From positions 62,001 to 126,000 of the forward strand of contig NZ_JAALBX010000001.1 of assembly GCF_011077955.1 (NCBI RefSeq): a DNA stretch of 64,000 nucleotides, given 5' to 3'. Position numbers and translations under genes: made by a program. Shown here one piece after another: positions 36,125 to 46,887 of this stretch (positions are counted from its first letter, which is position 1; each line of letters starts with the position of its first letter). Origin of the DNA: Citrobacter freundii. Lineage in GTDB: Bacteria > Pseudomonadota > Gammaproteobacteria > Enterobacterales > Enterobacteriaceae. The notes under the pieces were generated by a model that searched no databases, was not told the DNA's origin, and worked only from the letters and a program-made list of their open reading frames with translations.

Positions 36125-37549
36125 TTACTTTTTCTTCGCTTTCGGGTTCGGCAGGTCGGTGATGCTGCCTTCAAACACTTCCGCCGCCAGGCCCACAGAC
36201 TCGTGCAGCGTCGGGTGAGCGTGAATGGTCAGCGCGATGTCTTCAGCGTCACAGCCCATTTCGATAGCCAAACCGATTTCACCCAGCAGCTCGCCGCCGT
36301 TGGTACCAACAATCGCACCACCGATAACACGGTGAGTCTCTTTGTCGAAAATCAGTTTAGTCATACCGTCTGCGCAGTCGGAGGCGATAGCACGGCCAGA
36401 AGCAGCCCACGGGAAGGTGGCGGTTTCATAGCTGATGCCTTTCTCTTTCGCTTCTTTCTCAGTCAGACCAACCCATGCCACTTCTGGCTCGGTGTACGCG
36501 ATAGACGGGATCACTTTCGGATCGAAGTAGTGTTTCATGCCGGCGATAACTTCAGCGGCAACGTGACCTTCGTGAACACCTTTGTGCGCCAGCATCGGTT
36601 GACCGACGATATCGCCGATTGCAAAGATGTGCGGCACGTTAGTGCGCAGCTGTTTGTCAACGCGGATAAAGCCACGGTCGTCCACTTCCACGCCTGCTTT
36701 GCCGGCGTCGAGGTTTTTACCGTTCGGCACACGGCCGATTGCGACCAGCACGGCATCGTAACGCTGTGCTTCAGCCGGGGCTTTTTTGCCTTCCATGGAA
36801 ACGTAAATACCGTCTTCTTTGGCTTCAACGGCAGTCACTTTGGTTTCCAGCATCAGGTTGAATTTCTTGCTGATGCGCTTGGTGAAGACTTTTACGATGT
36901 CTTTGTCGGCAGCCGGAATAACCTGGTCGAACATTTCAACCACGTCGATTTCTGAACCCAGCGCATGGTACACAGTACCCATTTCCAGACCGATGATCCC
37001 GCCACCCATAACCAGCAGGCGCTTCGGCACTTCTTTGAGTTCCAGCGCATCGGTGGAATCCCACACGCGCGGATCTTCATGCGGAATGAACGGCAGTTCA
37101 ATCGGACGGGAACCCGCCGCGATGATAGCGTTGTCGAAGTTGATAACGGTTTTGCCGTTTTCGCCTTCCACTTCAAGGGTGTTCGCGCCAGTGAATTTAC
37201 CCAGCCCGTTCACCACTTTCACTTTACGGCCTTTTGCCATACCAGCCAGACCACCGGTCAGCTGATTGATGACTTTTTCTTTCCAGGTGCGAATCTTGTC
37301 GATATCGGTTTTCGGCTCGCCGAAGACGATACCGTGTTCAGCCAGCGCTTTGGCTTCTTCGATAACTTTTGCAACGTGCAGCAGCGCTTTAGAAGGGATA
37401 CAGCCGACGTTCAGACAAACACCGCCCAGGGTGTTGTAACGTTCTACGATGACGGTCTCCAGACCTAAATCAGCGCAACGGAAGGCCGCAGAATAACCTG
37501 CCGGGCCTGCCCCAAGTACCACGACCTGAGTTTTGATTTCAGTACTCAT
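36125..37549 (-). CDS. lpd: Dihydrolipoyl dehydrogenase (E3)
   Basis: FAD enzyme re-oxidising dihydrolipoyl groups with NAD+, shared by pyruvate and 2-oxoglutarate dehydrogenases and the glycine cleavage system. 474 residues as in K-12, with the FAD motif VVLGAGPAGYSAA, redox disulfide GGVCLNVGCIPSK, NAD motif MGGGIIGLEMG and the catalytic HAHPTLHE near the C-terminus. ATGATG occurs at 37552/37549; the second has the better distance from AGAGG and matches K-12 MSTEIKTQ. The intergenic terminator and 180-bp gap before it suggest lpd also has its own promoter. Confidence 0.98.
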   Translation of the reverse strand: MSTEIKTQVVVLGAGPAGYSAAFRCADLGLETVIVERYNTLGGVCLNVGCIPSKALLHVAKVIEEAKALAEHGIVFGEPKTDIDKIRTWKEKVINQLTGGLAGMAKGRKVKVVNGLGKFTGANTLEVEGENGKTVINFDNAIIAAGSRPIELPFIPHEDPRVWDSTDALELKEVPKRLLVMGGGIIGLEMGTVYHALGSEIDVVEMFDQVIPAADKDIVKVFTKRISKKFNLMLETKVTAVEAKEDGIYVSMEGKKAPAEAQRYDAVLVAIGRVPNGKNLDAGKAGVEVDDRGFIRVDKQLRTNVPHIFAIGDIVGQPMLAHKGVHEGHVAAEVIAGMKHYFDPKVIPSIAYTEPEVAWVGLTEKEAKEKGISYETATFPWAASGRAIASDCADGMTKLIFDKETHRVIGGAIVGTNGGELLGEIGLAIEMGCDAEDIALTIHAHPTLHESVGLAAEVFEGSITDLPNPKAKKK

Positions 37550-37729
37550 CATGACCTCTGTAATTTATATCCGGCGGGTCTGACGCTATTGTTCTTACGC
37601 CCATCATCCACCGGGACGTTCTATCCGCCCGTATTTTACAAAATTGTTAACAATTTTGAAACAACAAAACGGTAAACGCTTTATCCTTGGTTGTTGGTAA
37701 CGTCATAACGCTTCATGAGATTACCAGAA

Positions 37730-37756
37730 AAAAGCCGGCCGTCAGGCCGGCTTTTT
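37730..37756 (-). terminator. Terminator between aceF and lpd
   Basis: Stem AAAAGCCGGCC / GGCCGGCTTTT with a 4-nt loop, followed leftward by more T residues. It would make lpd transcription partly independent of aceEF. Confidence 0.88.
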
Positions 37757-37759
37757 CGA

Positions 37760-39661
37760 TTACATCACCAGACGGCGAATGTCGCTCAACATGTTGTTGA
37801 TGATGGTAATGAAGCGCGCACCATCAGCACCGTCAATGACGCGGTGGTCGAAGGAGAGAGAAATCGGCATCATCAGACGCGGAATAAACTCTTTACCATT
37901 CCACACCGGTTCCATCGCGGATTTAGACACACCAAGGATAGCCACTTCCGGCGCGTTCACAATCGGTGCGAAATGGGTGGTGCCCAGGCCGCCGATGCTG
38001 GAGATAGTAAAGCAGCCGCCCTGCATTTCGCCGGCAGTCAGCTTACCATCACGCGCTTTTTTGGAGATGGTGGTCAGTTCACGAGACAGCTCGGTAATGC
38101 TCTTCTTGTTCACGTCTTTGAAGACCGGAACAACCAGACCATTCGGAGTATCAACCGCTACACCGATGTTGATGTATTTCTTCAGCGTCAGCTTCTGACC
38201 ATCTTCGGACAGGGAGCTGTTAAAGCGCGGCATCTGCTCAAGTGCTGCAGCAACGGCTTTCATGATGAAGACAACTGGGGTGAATTTCACATCCAGTTTA
38301 CGCTTCTCAGCTTCGGCGTTCTGCTGTTTACGGAACGCTTCCAGATCGGTGATATCGGTTTTGTCGAAGTGCGTAACGTGCGGGATCATCACCCAGTTAC
38401 GGCTGAGGTTAGCACCAGAGATTTTCTGGATGCGGCCCAGTTCCACTTCTTCGATTTCGCCAAACTTGCTGAAGTCGATTTTCGGCCACGGCAGCATGCC
38501 CGGAATACCACCGCCAGTAGCGGCAGCCGGTGCGGCTTCTGCGCGTTTCACGGCGTCTTTCACGTAAGCCTGAACGTCTTCGCGCAGGATACGGCCTTTA
38601 CGACCGGTGCCTTTGACTTTCGCCAGGTTAACGCCGAATTCGCGCGCCAGGCGGCGAATCAGCGGTGTTGCGTGAACGTATGCGTCGTTTTCAGCAAACT
38701 CGGTTTTGCCTTCTGCTTTAGCAGGCGCAGCAGCCGGTTTTTCCGCTTTGGCAGCCGGGGCCGGTGCAGCCGCTTCTTGCTTAGCAGCCGGAGCAGCGGC
38801 AGGTGCCGCGCCTTCCACTTCGAAGACCATAATCAGCGAGCCGGTAGACACTTTGTCGCCGGTGCTGACTTTGATTTCTTTCACCACGCCCGCGAACGGC
38901 GCCGGTACTTCCATAGAGGCTTTGTCGCCTTCTACGGTGATAAGTGACTGCTCAGCGGCGACTTTATCGCCTACTTTTACCATCACTTCGGTCACTTCAA
39001 CTTCGTCGCCGCCGATGTCCGGTACGTTAACGTCTTTCGCGCCAGCGGTCGCCGCCGGAGCGGATGCCGCCTGCTCAGTCACCTGAGGTTTCGCGTCAGC
39101 AGCGGGCGCCGCGCCCGCTACTTCGAACACCATAATCAGCGAGCCGGTAGACACTTTGTCGCCGGTGTTGATTTTGATCTCTTTTACCACGCCCGCGAAC
39201 GGTGCCGGTACTTCCATAGAGGCTTTGTCGCCTTCTACGGTGATAAGAGACTGTTCGGCTTCCACTTTGTCGCCAACTTTAACCATGATTTCGGTAACTT
39301 CAACTTCGTCGCCGCCGATATCCGGTACGTTAACGTCTTTTGCCGCCGCCGCAGCAGGTGCCGCTGCCGGGGCCTGCGCCGCTTCTTTCTTCTCTTCTGC
39401 CTTGGCAGGTGCAGCGTCAGCTGCACCGTCGGCGGAATCGAAAATCATAATCAGTTTGCCAGTCTCGGTTTTGTCGCCGACAGAGACTTTGATCTCTTTG
39501 ACGATGCCTGCCTGCGGAGACGGCACTTCCATAGAGGCTTTGTCGCCTTCTACGGTGATAAGCGACTGTTCTGCTTCTACTTTGTCGCCCACTTTAACCA
39601 GGATCTCGGTGATTTCAACTTCATCAGCCCCGATGTCCGGTACGTTGATTTCGATAGCCAT
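37760..39661 (-). CDS. aceF: Dihydrolipoyllysine acetyltransferase (E2 of pyruvate dehydrogenase)
   Basis: Core of the pyruvate dehydrogenase complex, moving acetyl groups to CoA. 633 residues (630 in K-12): three tandem lipoyl domains (about 1-80, 105-185, 208-288), each with the lipoylated Lys in GDKASMEVP, joined by Ala/Pro linkers; a peripheral-subunit-binding domain ([16 protein letters not shown]...[11 protein letters not shown], about 325-365); and an acyltransferase domain with the catalytic [15 protein letters not shown]. 14 bp after aceE in the same operon. Confidence 0.98.
   Translation of the reverse strand: MAIEINVPDIGADEVEITEILVKVGDKVEAEQSLITVEGDKASMEVPSPQAGIVKEIKVSVGDKTETGKLIMIFDSADGAADAAPAKAEEKKEAAQAPAAAPAAAAAKDVNVPDIGGDEVEVTEIMVKVGDKVEAEQSLITVEGDKASMEVPAPFAGVVKEIKINTGDKVSTGSLIMVFEVAGAAPAADAKPQVTEQAASAPAATAGAKDVNVPDIGGDEVEVTEVMVKVGDKVAAEQSLITVEGDKASMEVPAPFAGVVKEIKVSTGDKVSTGSLIMVFEVEGAAPAAAPAAKQEAAAPAPAAKAEKPAAAPAKAEGKTEFAENDAYVHATPLIRRLAREFGVNLAKVKGTGRKGRILREDVQAYVKDAVKRAEAAPAAATGGGIPGMLPWPKIDFSKFGEIEEVELGRIQKISGANLSRNWVMIPHVTHFDKTDITDLEAFRKQQNAEAEKRKLDVKFTPVVFIMKAVAAALEQMPRFNSSLSEDGQKLTLKKYINIGVAVDTPNGLVVPVFKDVNKKSITELSRELTTISKKARDGKLTAGEMQGGCFTISSIGGLGTTHFAPIVNAPEVAILGVSKSAMEPVWNGKEFIPRLMMPISLSFDHRVIDGADGARFITIINNMLSDIRRLVM
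38818..39561 (-). repeat. Near-identical DNA repeats encoding the three lipoyl domains of AceF
   Basis: A block of about 33 identical bases around the lipoyl-lysine codons recurs at about 38911, 39214 and 39529 (spacings near 300 bp). The second and third domain copies are similar over at least 120 bp (38821-38950 and 39125-39254). This is intragenic duplication, not a mobile repeat. Confidence 0.9.
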
Positions 39662-39675
39662 TATTCTTTTACCTC

Positions 39676-42339
39676 TTACGCCAGACGCGGGTTAACTTTT
39701 TCTGCATCGATATTGAATTTGGTGATTGCGTCGGCAACCACTTTCTTATCGATTTCGCCACGTTTAGCCAATTCGCCCAGAGCCGCTACAACCACATATG
39801 AAGCATCAACTTCGAAGTGGTGACGCAGGTTTTCACGGCTGTCAGAGCGACCGAAACCGTCAGTACCCAGTACGCGGTAATCATCAGCCGGCACATAAGT
39901 ACGAACCTGTTCAGCAAACAGTTTCATGTAGTCGGTGGAAGCCACTGCCGGTGCGTCGTTCATCACCTGAGCGATGTACGGAACGCGCGGGGTTTCCATC
40001 GGGTGCAGCATGTTCCAGCGCTCACAATCCTGGCCATCACGCGCCAGTTCAGTGAAGGACGTTACGCTGTATACGTCGGAGCCCACACCATAGTCTTTCG
40101 CCAGGATCTCTGCGGCTTCACGTACATGGCGCAGAATAGAACCGGAGCCCAGCAGCTGAACTTTACCTTTGCTACCTTCCAGGGTTTCGAGTTTGTAGAT
40201 ACCTTTGCGGATACCTTCCTCAGCACCTTCCGGCATGGCTGGCATGTGATAGTTTTCGTTCAGCGTAGTGATGTAGTAGTAGATGTTCTCTTGCGCTTCG
40301 CCGTACATGCGTTGCAGACCGTCATGCATGATGACTGCCACTTCGTACGCATAAGACGGATCGTAAGAGATACAGTTCGGGATAGTCAGAGACTGAATAT
40401 GGCTGTGGCCATCTTCGTGCTGCAAACCTTCGCCGTTAAGCGTGGTACGACCGGAAGTCCCGCCGATTAGGAAGCCGCGCGCCTGTTGGTCACCTGCTGC
40501 CCAGCACAGGTCGCCGATACGCTGGAAACCGAACATGGAGTAGTAGATGTAGAACGGGATCATCGGCAGATCGTTGGTGCTGTAAGAGGTCGCCGCAGCA
40601 AGCCAGGATGAACCTGCGCCCAGCTCGTTGATCCCTTCCTGCAGAATCTGGCCTTTCTCGTCTTCTTTGTAGTAAGCAACCTGCTCACGGTCCTGCGGGG
40701 TGTACTGCTGGCCGTTCGGGCTGTAAATACCGATCTGACGGAACAGACCTTCCATACCAAAGGTACGCGCTTCGTCAGCGATGATAGGAACCAGACGGTC
40801 TTTGATAGACGGGTTCTTCAGCATCACGTTCAGAGCACGAACGAAAGCGATGGTGGTGGAGATTTCTTTGTTCTGCTCTTCCAGCAGCTGTTGGAAGTCT
40901 TCCAGTTTAGGAAGTTCCAGCTTCTCAGAGAAGTTCGGCTGGCGGCTCGGCAGATAGCCGTGCAGTTTCTCACGCTGGCCGTGCAGGTATTTGTACTCTT
41001 CAGACCCTTCCGGGAAGGTGATGTAAGACAGTTTTTCAACTTGCTCATCGGTCACAGGAACATTGAAGCGGTCGCGGATATAGCGTACGCCGTCCATGTT
41101 CATTTTCTTCACCTGGTGAGCGATGTTCTTACCTTCGGCGGTGTCGCCCATGCCATAGCCTTTAACGGTATGTGCAAGGATAACGGTCGCTTTACCTTTG
41201 GTTTCCTGCGCTTTTTTGAATGCAGCGTAGATTTTCTTCGGATCGTGGCCGCCACGGTTCAGGGCCCAAATCTGATCGTCAGTCCAGTCGGCAACCAGGG
41301 CGGCAGTTTCCGGGTATTTACCGAAGAAGTGCTCGCGAACGTACGCGCCGTTTTTGGATTTGAAGGTCTGATAGTCGCCGTCAACGGTTTCGTTCATCAG
41401 CTGGATCAGTTTACCGCTGGTGTCTTTACGCAGCAGTTCGTCCCAACGGGAACCCCACATGACTTTGATAACGTTCCAGCCAGCGCCTGCGAAGATGCCT
41501 TCCAGTTCGTTAACGATTTTGCCGTTACCGGTGACCGGCCCATCCAGACGTTGCAGGTTACAGTTGATAACGAATACCAGGTTATCCAGTTTTTCACGGG
41601 TCGCGATGGTGATAGCGCCTTTGGATTCCGGCTCATCCATCTCGCCGTCGCCCAGGAAGGCGTATACGGTTTGCTGGGAGGTATCTTTCAGACCGCGGTG
41701 TTCCAGATATTTCAGGAATTTAGCCTGATAGATAGCACCGATCGGGCCAAGGCCCATGGATACGGTCGGGAACTGCCAGAATTCCGGCATCAGTTTCGGG
41801 TGCGGGTAAGAAGACAGACCGTTGCCATGCACTTCCTGGCGGAAGTTGTTCATCTGCTCTTCGGTCAGACGGCCTTCCAGGAAAGCACGTGCGTAAACGC
41901 CCGGAGAGATATGGCCCTGGAAGTACACCAGGTCGCCGCCGTCTTTGTCGTTGCGCGCGCGGAAGAAGTGGTTAAAGCACACATCATAAACGGTCGCGGA
42001 AGACTGGAAGGAGGCCATGTGGCCGCCGAGCTCGAGGTCTTTTTTAGACGCGCGCAGCACGGTCATGATGGCGTTCCAGCGAATAGCCGAACGAATACGG
42101 CGTTCCAGCTCCAGGTTCCCCGGGTATTCCGGTTCATCTTCAACGGCAATAGTGTTGATGTAGTTGCCAGCTCCGGTACCAGCGGCTACGCTCACGCCGC
42201 CTTTACGGGCTTCGCTCAGAAGCTGGTCAATCAGATACTGAGCACGCTCAACACCTTCTTCACGGATTACCGATTCGATCGCCTGTAGCCAGTCGCGAGT
42301 TTCAATCGGATCCACGTCATTTTGTAAACGTTCTGACAT
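39676..42339 (-). CDS. aceE: Pyruvate dehydrogenase E1 component
   Basis: Thiamine-diphosphate enzyme that decarboxylates pyruvate and acetylates the lipoyl group of AceF. Homodimeric type, 887 residues as in K-12. The ThDP fold shows [14 protein letters not shown]...[13 protein letters not shown], with [15 protein letters not shown]-like and GSRWDELL segments, and the second domain has [19 protein letters not shown] and [21 protein letters not shown]. First enzyme gene of the aceEF-lpd operon, 238 bp after pdhR. Confidence 0.98.
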   Translation of the reverse strand: MSERLQNDVDPIETRDWLQAIESVIREEGVERAQYLIDQLLSEARKGGVSVAAGTGAGNYINTIAVEDEPEYPGNLELERRIRSAIRWNAIMTVLRASKKDLELGGHMASFQSSATVYDVCFNHFFRARNDKDGGDLVYFQGHISPGVYARAFLEGRLTEEQMNNFRQEVHGNGLSSYPHPKLMPEFWQFPTVSMGLGPIGAIYQAKFLKYLEHRGLKDTSQQTVYAFLGDGEMDEPESKGAITIATREKLDNLVFVINCNLQRLDGPVTGNGKIVNELEGIFAGAGWNVIKVMWGSRWDELLRKDTSGKLIQLMNETVDGDYQTFKSKNGAYVREHFFGKYPETAALVADWTDDQIWALNRGGHDPKKIYAAFKKAQETKGKATVILAHTVKGYGMGDTAEGKNIAHQVKKMNMDGVRYIRDRFNVPVTDEQVEKLSYITFPEGSEEYKYLHGQREKLHGYLPSRQPNFSEKLELPKLEDFQQLLEEQNKEISTTIAFVRALNVMLKNPSIKDRLVPIIADEARTFGMEGLFRQIGIYSPNGQQYTPQDREQVAYYKEDEKGQILQEGINELGAGSSWLAAATSYSTNDLPMIPFYIYYSMFGFQRIGDLCWAAGDQQARGFLIGGTSGRTTLNGEGLQHEDGHSHIQSLTIPNCISYDPSYAYEVAVIMHDGLQRMYGEAQENIYYYITTLNENYHMPAMPEGAEEGIRKGIYKLETLEGSKGKVQLLGSGSILRHVREAAEILAKDYGVGSDVYSVTSFTELARDGQDCERWNMLHPMETPRVPYIAQVMNDAPAVASTDYMKLFAEQVRTYVPADDYRVLGTDGFGRSDSRENLRHHFEVDASYVVVAALGELAKRGEIDKKVVADAITKFNIDAEKVNPRLA

Positions 42340-42577
42340 GGGGGGTATTCCTTATCTATCTAATACGTTGATTAAGCTGGAACCTGTCCCATTGCACTCT
42401 TTGTTCTTCATACTTCAGGTTGTCTCGTTGTGAGCAGCGTTGGCCGCCCCGATAACACCCAAACTATTTTGAACAACTAAAAGCGCAATAAGACAGGTTC
42501 TGCGTTTAGTTGCCGCGCTCTAAAAGTTGGCGCTCAATTAGCACAGGTTTCAGTCTCCTGAGAGCTGAAAAAAGCGC

Positions 42578-43342
42578 TTAGTCCTTTCGTTGCTGTAGGC
42601 GGCGCAGTGAGCGTTCACGACGACTGTGCTCACGGCTGCGTTCCAGCAATATCTCCTCAATAAAAGCGAGATGGCGATGCGACGCTTCTCGCGCCTGCTC
42701 CGGTTCTCTCGCCATAATCGCCTCGTATATACGAGTACGATGGTTGCTTACCAGCGGGAGCATTTCCCTGCGGGCGTACAGCAATTCAAAATTCTGTCGA
42801 ACGTTTTGGGCAAGCATTGGTTCCATGCAGCGCAGTAAGTGTAGTAGCACAACGTTGTGTGCTGCTTCGGTAACAGCGATTTGATACTGCATGACGGCGT
42901 CGGACTCTGCGTCCAGGTCGCCAGATTGCTGAGCAAGCTCTATGGCCTGATGGAGTTCGCGGATACGCTCAAGATCTTCGTCAGTGCTGCGAAGCGCGGC
43001 GTAATAGGCGGCGATGCCTTCAAGGGCATGACGGGTTTCCAGCAGATCAAATTGAGATTCAGGGTGATCGGTCAGTAGCTCTACCAGCGGGTCGCTGAAG
43101 CTCTGCCACAGTGTGCTTTGAACAAATGTCCCGCCCCCCTGGCGACGAAGCAGTAATCCTTTCGCTTCAAGACGCTGAATCGCCTCTCGGAGTGAAGGAC
43201 GCGATACGTCGAACTGTTTGGCCAGTTCGCGTTCCGGTGGGAGTTTTTCGCCGGGACGCAACGTCCCTTCAAGGATCAGAAACTCCAGTTGCTGCTCAAT
43301 CACATCGGATAATTTTGGTTGGCGGATTTTGCTGTAGGCCAT
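42578..43342 (-). CDS. pdhR: Pyruvate dehydrogenase complex repressor PdhR
   Basis: GntR/FadR-subfamily repressor of its own operon, released by pyruvate; in E. coli it also controls respiratory genes. 254 residues: winged helix ([38 protein letters not shown]) and an all-helical FadR C-terminal domain with [18 protein letters not shown] and [10 protein letters not shown]. The gene starts at 43342 and a perfect operator lies 32-48 bp upstream. Followed by aceE after 238 bp with no gene between. Confidence 0.97.
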   Translation of the reverse strand: MAYSKIRQPKLSDVIEQQLEFLILEGTLRPGEKLPPERELAKQFDVSRPSLREAIQRLEAKGLLLRRQGGGTFVQSTLWQSFSDPLVELLTDHPESQFDLLETRHALEGIAAYYAALRSTDEDLERIRELHQAIELAQQSGDLDAESDAVMQYQIAVTEAAHNVVLLHLLRCMEPMLAQNVRQNFELLYARREMLPLVSNHRTRIYEAIMAREPEQAREASHRHLAFIEEILLERSREHSRRERSLRRLQQRKD

Positions 43343-43373
43343 TGTTCCCTGTCTCTGCCATTAGCCCGGAGTC

Positions 43374-43390
43374 AATTGGTATGACCAATT
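43374..43390. promoter_or_regulatory. PdhR operator
   Basis: Perfect dyad AATTGGT-ATG-ACCAATT, identical in core to the known PdhR box ATTGGTnnnACCAAT, just upstream of pdhR. Supports autoregulation of the operon. Confidence 0.93.
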
Positions 43391-43943
43391 TCACATTCGT
43401 GACGCTAAAGTAACAAAGTATTCACCTTCTGTCCATCCTGGTTTTGATTGAAATCAGGAAAGCAGGCACATTTTAACAACCCTACAGAAATAACGTTTCA
43501 AAAATGTAACTTTGCACAAATGAGCCATTTACCACAAAAGAAGTAGTTTTAACTTTACTGAAACCTTCATATTTGCAATCTGAACCGATTCAACAGAGAA
43601 AATCATGAATATAAATGCGTAGTTTGTGCGTAATTTAAATTTCGACAGGAAAGAAATACGTAACGAGGCGATTTACAAATGGTTTCTTTTTATCCACTTC
43701 TACGGCAACCGTGATAAAAGCAGGTGCATTCATTTGCGCTTACCACTATTCTTGGCGCAGTGGTAGAGGAGCACGGAAAATTGAGCCTTCCACGTCGTAA
43801 ATAAAAAAATACACCTATCGGAAAATACATCTTACAACGGCGTATTAAATGCCGGATATGTCCTGATTGTTTTGTATAGCCTGCGGCTTGGGTCCTGGAA
43901 ATACGAACGGTAAGGGATATACAACCACACACGAGGTTCTATG
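43391..43943. other. Long AT-rich divergent intergenic region between pdhR and aroP
   Basis: About 550 bp without a credible gene. It holds the divergent pdhR and aroP promoters. I looked for TyrR boxes (TGTAAA-N6-TTTACA), which control aroP in K-12, and found only a weak half (TTTACA near 43674), so no box is called. A short leftward frame at 43690-43932 is probably chance. Confidence 0.6.
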
Positions 43944-45314
43944 ATGGAAGGTCAACAGCAAAGCGACACGCTAAAGCGCGGCCTTAAAAACCGCCATATA
44001 CAGCTTATCGCGCTGGGGGGAGCAATCGGCACAGGCCTGTTTCTGGGTAGTGCTTCAGTTATTCAATCCGCAGGCCCGGGGATTATTCTCGGCTATGCCA
44101 TCGCGGGTTTTATCGCCTTTTTGATCATGCGCCAGTTGGGTGAAATGGTCGTTGAAGAGCCTGTAGCCGGTTCCTTCAGCCACTTCGCTTATAAATACTG
44201 GGGCGGGTTTGCCGGTTTTGCTTCCGGCTGGAACTACTGGGTGCTGTATGTTCTGGTAGCAATGGCAGAACTGACAGCCGTGGGCAAATACGTTCAATTC
44301 TGGTGGCCGGAAATCCCAACCTGGGTGTCTGCCGCGGTTTTCTTCGTGCTGATTAACGCCATCAACCTCACCAACGTTAAAGTGTTTGGCGAGATGGAGT
44401 TCTGGTTCGCCATCATCAAAGTTATCGCGGTCATCGGGATGATCCTGTTCGGCGGCTGGCTGCTGTTTAGCGGCACGGCAGGTCCTCAGGCCACTGTCCG
44501 TAACCTGTGGGAACAGGGCGGCTTCTTGCCGCATGGCATATCGGGGCTTGTGATGATGATGGCCATCATTATGTTCTCCTTCGGCGGTCTTGAGCTGGTG
44601 GGTATTACCGCCGCTGAAGCCGATAATCCGGAGCAGAGCATCCCGAAGGCCACCAACCAGGTTATCTACCGCATTCTGATTTTCTATGTGGGCTCCCTGG
44701 CGGTGCTGCTGTCGCTGATGCCTTGGTCACGCGTAACTTCAGATACCAGTCCGTTTGTGTTTATTTTCCACGAGCTGGGTGATGCCGTGGTCGCCAATGC
44801 GCTTAACATTGTGGTTCTGACGGCGGCGTTGTCGGTTTATAACAGCTGCGTATATTGCAATAGCCGTATGCTGTTTGGTCTGGCGCAACAAGGCAACGCG
44901 CCGAAAATGCTGCAGAAAGTCGACAAGCGCGGCGTGCCGGTCAATACCATTCTTATCTCTTCGCTGTTTACCGCGCTCTGCGTGCTGATTAACTACTTTG
45001 CTCCGGAAGAAGCCTTTGGTCTGCTGATGGCGCTGGTGGTTTCCGCGCTGGTGATTAACTGGGCGATGATTAGCCTCGCGCACATCAAATTCCGTCGCGC
45101 TAAACAGCGTCAGGGCGTTAAAACCCGCTTCCCGGCTATCTTCTATCCGGTGGGCAACTGGGTCTGCCTGATCTTTATGGCGGCGGTGCTTGTGATTATG
45201 CTGATGACCCCGGGTATGGCGATTTCCGTCTGGTTAATCCCGGTGTGGTTAGTGGTGCTCGGTATCGGTTATATGTTTAAGCAAAAGAGCGCTAAAGTCG
45301 CGAAAGCGCACTAA
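43944..45314 (+). CDS. aroP: Aromatic amino acid permease AroP
   Basis: Proton-coupled importer of phenylalanine, tyrosine and tryptophan in the inner membrane; APC superfamily, twelve predicted helices. 456 residues as in K-12, with the consensus amphipathic region IQLIALGGAIGTGLFLGSA and SFGGLELVGITAAEADNPEQS. ATGATG occurs at 43941/43944; I choose the second, which has the better spacing to GAGG and matches K-12 MEGQQ. Divergent from pdhR as usual. Confidence 0.97.
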   Translation: MEGQQQSDTLKRGLKNRHIQLIALGGAIGTGLFLGSASVIQSAGPGIILGYAIAGFIAFLIMRQLGEMVVEEPVAGSFSHFAYKYWGGFAGFASGWNYWVLYVLVAMAELTAVGKYVQFWWPEIPTWVSAAVFFVLINAINLTNVKVFGEMEFWFAIIKVIAVIGMILFGGWLLFSGTAGPQATVRNLWEQGGFLPHGISGLVMMMAIIMFSFGGLELVGITAAEADNPEQSIPKATNQVIYRILIFYVGSLAVLLSLMPWSRVTSDTSPFVFIFHELGDAVVANALNIVVLTAALSVYNSCVYCNSRMLFGLAQQGNAPKMLQKVDKRGVPVNTILISSLFTALCVLINYFAPEEAFGLLMALVVSALVINWAMISLAHIKFRRAKQRQGVKTRFPAIFYPVGNWVCLIFMAAVLVIMLMTPGMAISVWLIPVWLVVLGIGYMFKQKSAKVAKAH

Positions 45315-45480
45315 TCTTCTCTTCGCCCTCTCCGTCTGGAGGGGGCCTTATCCCAAATGTTACCTACCTCACACTTTTCCCTTTATAGCATTTTTATCCA
45401 TGCCTCTACCTGCATCCTGCAACGCATTAATTCCTTAACGGACAAATAATTGTTCCCACATCACACTGGGAGTTACATAA

Positions 45481-46887
45481 ATGGACAACAACAAACTGTC
45501 TGTTAAAGAAAAGATTGGATATGGCATGGGTGATGCGGGATGCAACATCATCTTCGGCGCCATCATGTTGTTTGTTAACTACTTTTATACAGATATCTTT
45601 GGCCTTGCGCCTGCGCTGGTAGGGGTGTTGTTGCTGTCGATTCGGGTTATTGATGCGGTAACGGACCCAATAATGGGGGCGCTGGCTGACCGCACGCAGA
45701 GCAAATATGGTCGTTTTCGTCCGTGGCTTCTGTGGATTGCCGTGCCGTATGCCCTGTTTAGTATCCTGATGTTTACCACGCCGGACTGGAGCTACAGTAG
45801 CAAAGTTGTCTATGCGTTTGTCACCTATTTCCTGCTCTCATTAACCTACACCGCAATAAATATTCCTTACTGCTCTTTAGGCGGCGTTATCACAAGCGAT
45901 CCGAAAGAACGCGTGGCCTGCCAGTCCTATCGATTTGTCATGGTAGGTATCGCAACGCTACTGCTGTCGTTGACCTTACTGCCGATGGCGGAATGGTTTG
46001 GTGGCGAGGACAAAGCCAAAGGCTATCAGATGGCCATGACGGTGCTGGCGTTTATCGGTATGTGCATGTTCCTGTTCTGCTTCGCCACGGTACGTGAGCG
46101 TATTCGTCCGGCGGTGCCGACCCACGATGACATGAAAAAGGACATGAAAGACGTCTGGAAAAACGATCAGTGGGTGCGCATTTTGCTGCTCACGCTGTGC
46201 AACGTTTGCCCGGGCTTCATTCGCATGGCGGCGACCATGTATTACGTCACCTGGGTCATGGGGCAAAGTACCCATTTCGCCACCATTTTCATCAGCCTTG
46301 GCGTTGTGGGCATGATGATCGGCAGTATGCTGGCGAAAGTGCTGACCGACCGCTGGTGTAAACTCAAAGTTTTCTTCTGGACCAATATCGCGCTCGCCAT
46401 TTTCTCCTGCGCTTTCTATTTCTTAAACCCGCAAGCGACGATGACCATTGTGGTGCTCTACTTCCTGCTGAATATCCTGCACCAGATCCCTTCCCCGCTG
46501 CACTGGTCGCTAATGGCTGACGTAGACGACTACGGCGAATGGAAAACCGGCAAACGCATTACCGGCATCAGCTTCTCAGGCAATCTGTTCTTTTTGAAAG
46601 TCGGCCTGGCCGTGGCGGGTGCGATGGTTGGCTTCCTGCTTTCCTGGTATGGCTATGACGCGGGCGCAAAAACCCAAAGTGACAGCGCCATGCACGGCAT
46701 CGTGCTGTTATTCACCATTATCCCGGGCGTAGGCTACCTCATCACTGCTGGTGTGGTTCGCCTGCTGAAAGTAGATCGTGAACTGATGAAAACCATTCAG
46801 GCAGATCTCGAAAAACGCCGCACTAATTATCATGAACTGGGCGACGCGCCGGAGTCACGCGTGAGCGACCAAGTAGGGAAAGCATAA
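45481..46887 (+). CDS. GPH-family sugar:cation symporter, probable arabinoside/xyloside importer
   Basis: Glycoside-pentoside-hexuronide family transporter of 468 residues with twelve predicted helices. It has the family's N-terminal KIGYGMGDAGCNIIFG, the RVIDAVTDPIMGALADRTQSKYGRFRPWLL motif after helix 2 (in two halves), and MADVDDYGEWKTGKRITGI. Its stop overlaps the start of a GH43 glycosidase by one base, so it most likely imports the oligosaccharide that enzyme cuts. Relatives such as XynP/YagG are associated with pentosides. The pair is inserted between aroP and ampE, absent there in K-12. No regulator gene is adjacent. Confidence 0.85.
   Translation: MDNNKLSVKEKIGYGMGDAGCNIIFGAIMLFVNYFYTDIFGLAPALVGVLLLSIRVIDAVTDPIMGALADRTQSKYGRFRPWLLWIAVPYALFSILMFTTPDWSYSSKVVYAFVTYFLLSLTYTAINIPYCSLGGVITSDPKERVACQSYRFVMVGIATLLLSLTLLPMAEWFGGEDKAKGYQMAMTVLAFIGMCMFLFCFATVRERIRPAVPTHDDMKKDMKDVWKNDQWVRILLLTLCNVCPGFIRMAATMYYVTWVMGQSTHFATIFISLGVVGMMIGSMLAKVLTDRWCKLKVFFWTNIALAIFSCAFYFLNPQATMTIVVLYFLLNILHQIPSPLHWSLMADVDDYGEWKTGKRITGISFSGNLFFLKVGLAVAGAMVGFLLSWYGYDAGAKTQSDSAMHGIVLLFTIIPGVGYLITAGVVRLLKVDRELMKTIQADLEKRRTNYHELGDAPESRVSDQVGKA

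Noticed and set aside
38818-39561. Regularly spaced repeats that might suggest a repeat array
   Set aside because: They lie in frame inside aceF and encode lipoyl-domain signatures at about 300-bp spacing; not a CRISPR or mobile array.
40891-42288. Long rightward open frame (465 codons) opposite aceE
   Set aside because: It is the antisense shadow of a highly conserved, codon-biased gene, has no domain resemblance and no ribosome-binding site. Similar shadows opposite aceF (37715-38947) and acnB (30395-31429) are rejected for the same reason.
43660-43700. Possible TyrR box upstream of aroP
   Set aside because: Only the TTTACA half is present; the partner half does not fit TGTAAA at the required spacing.
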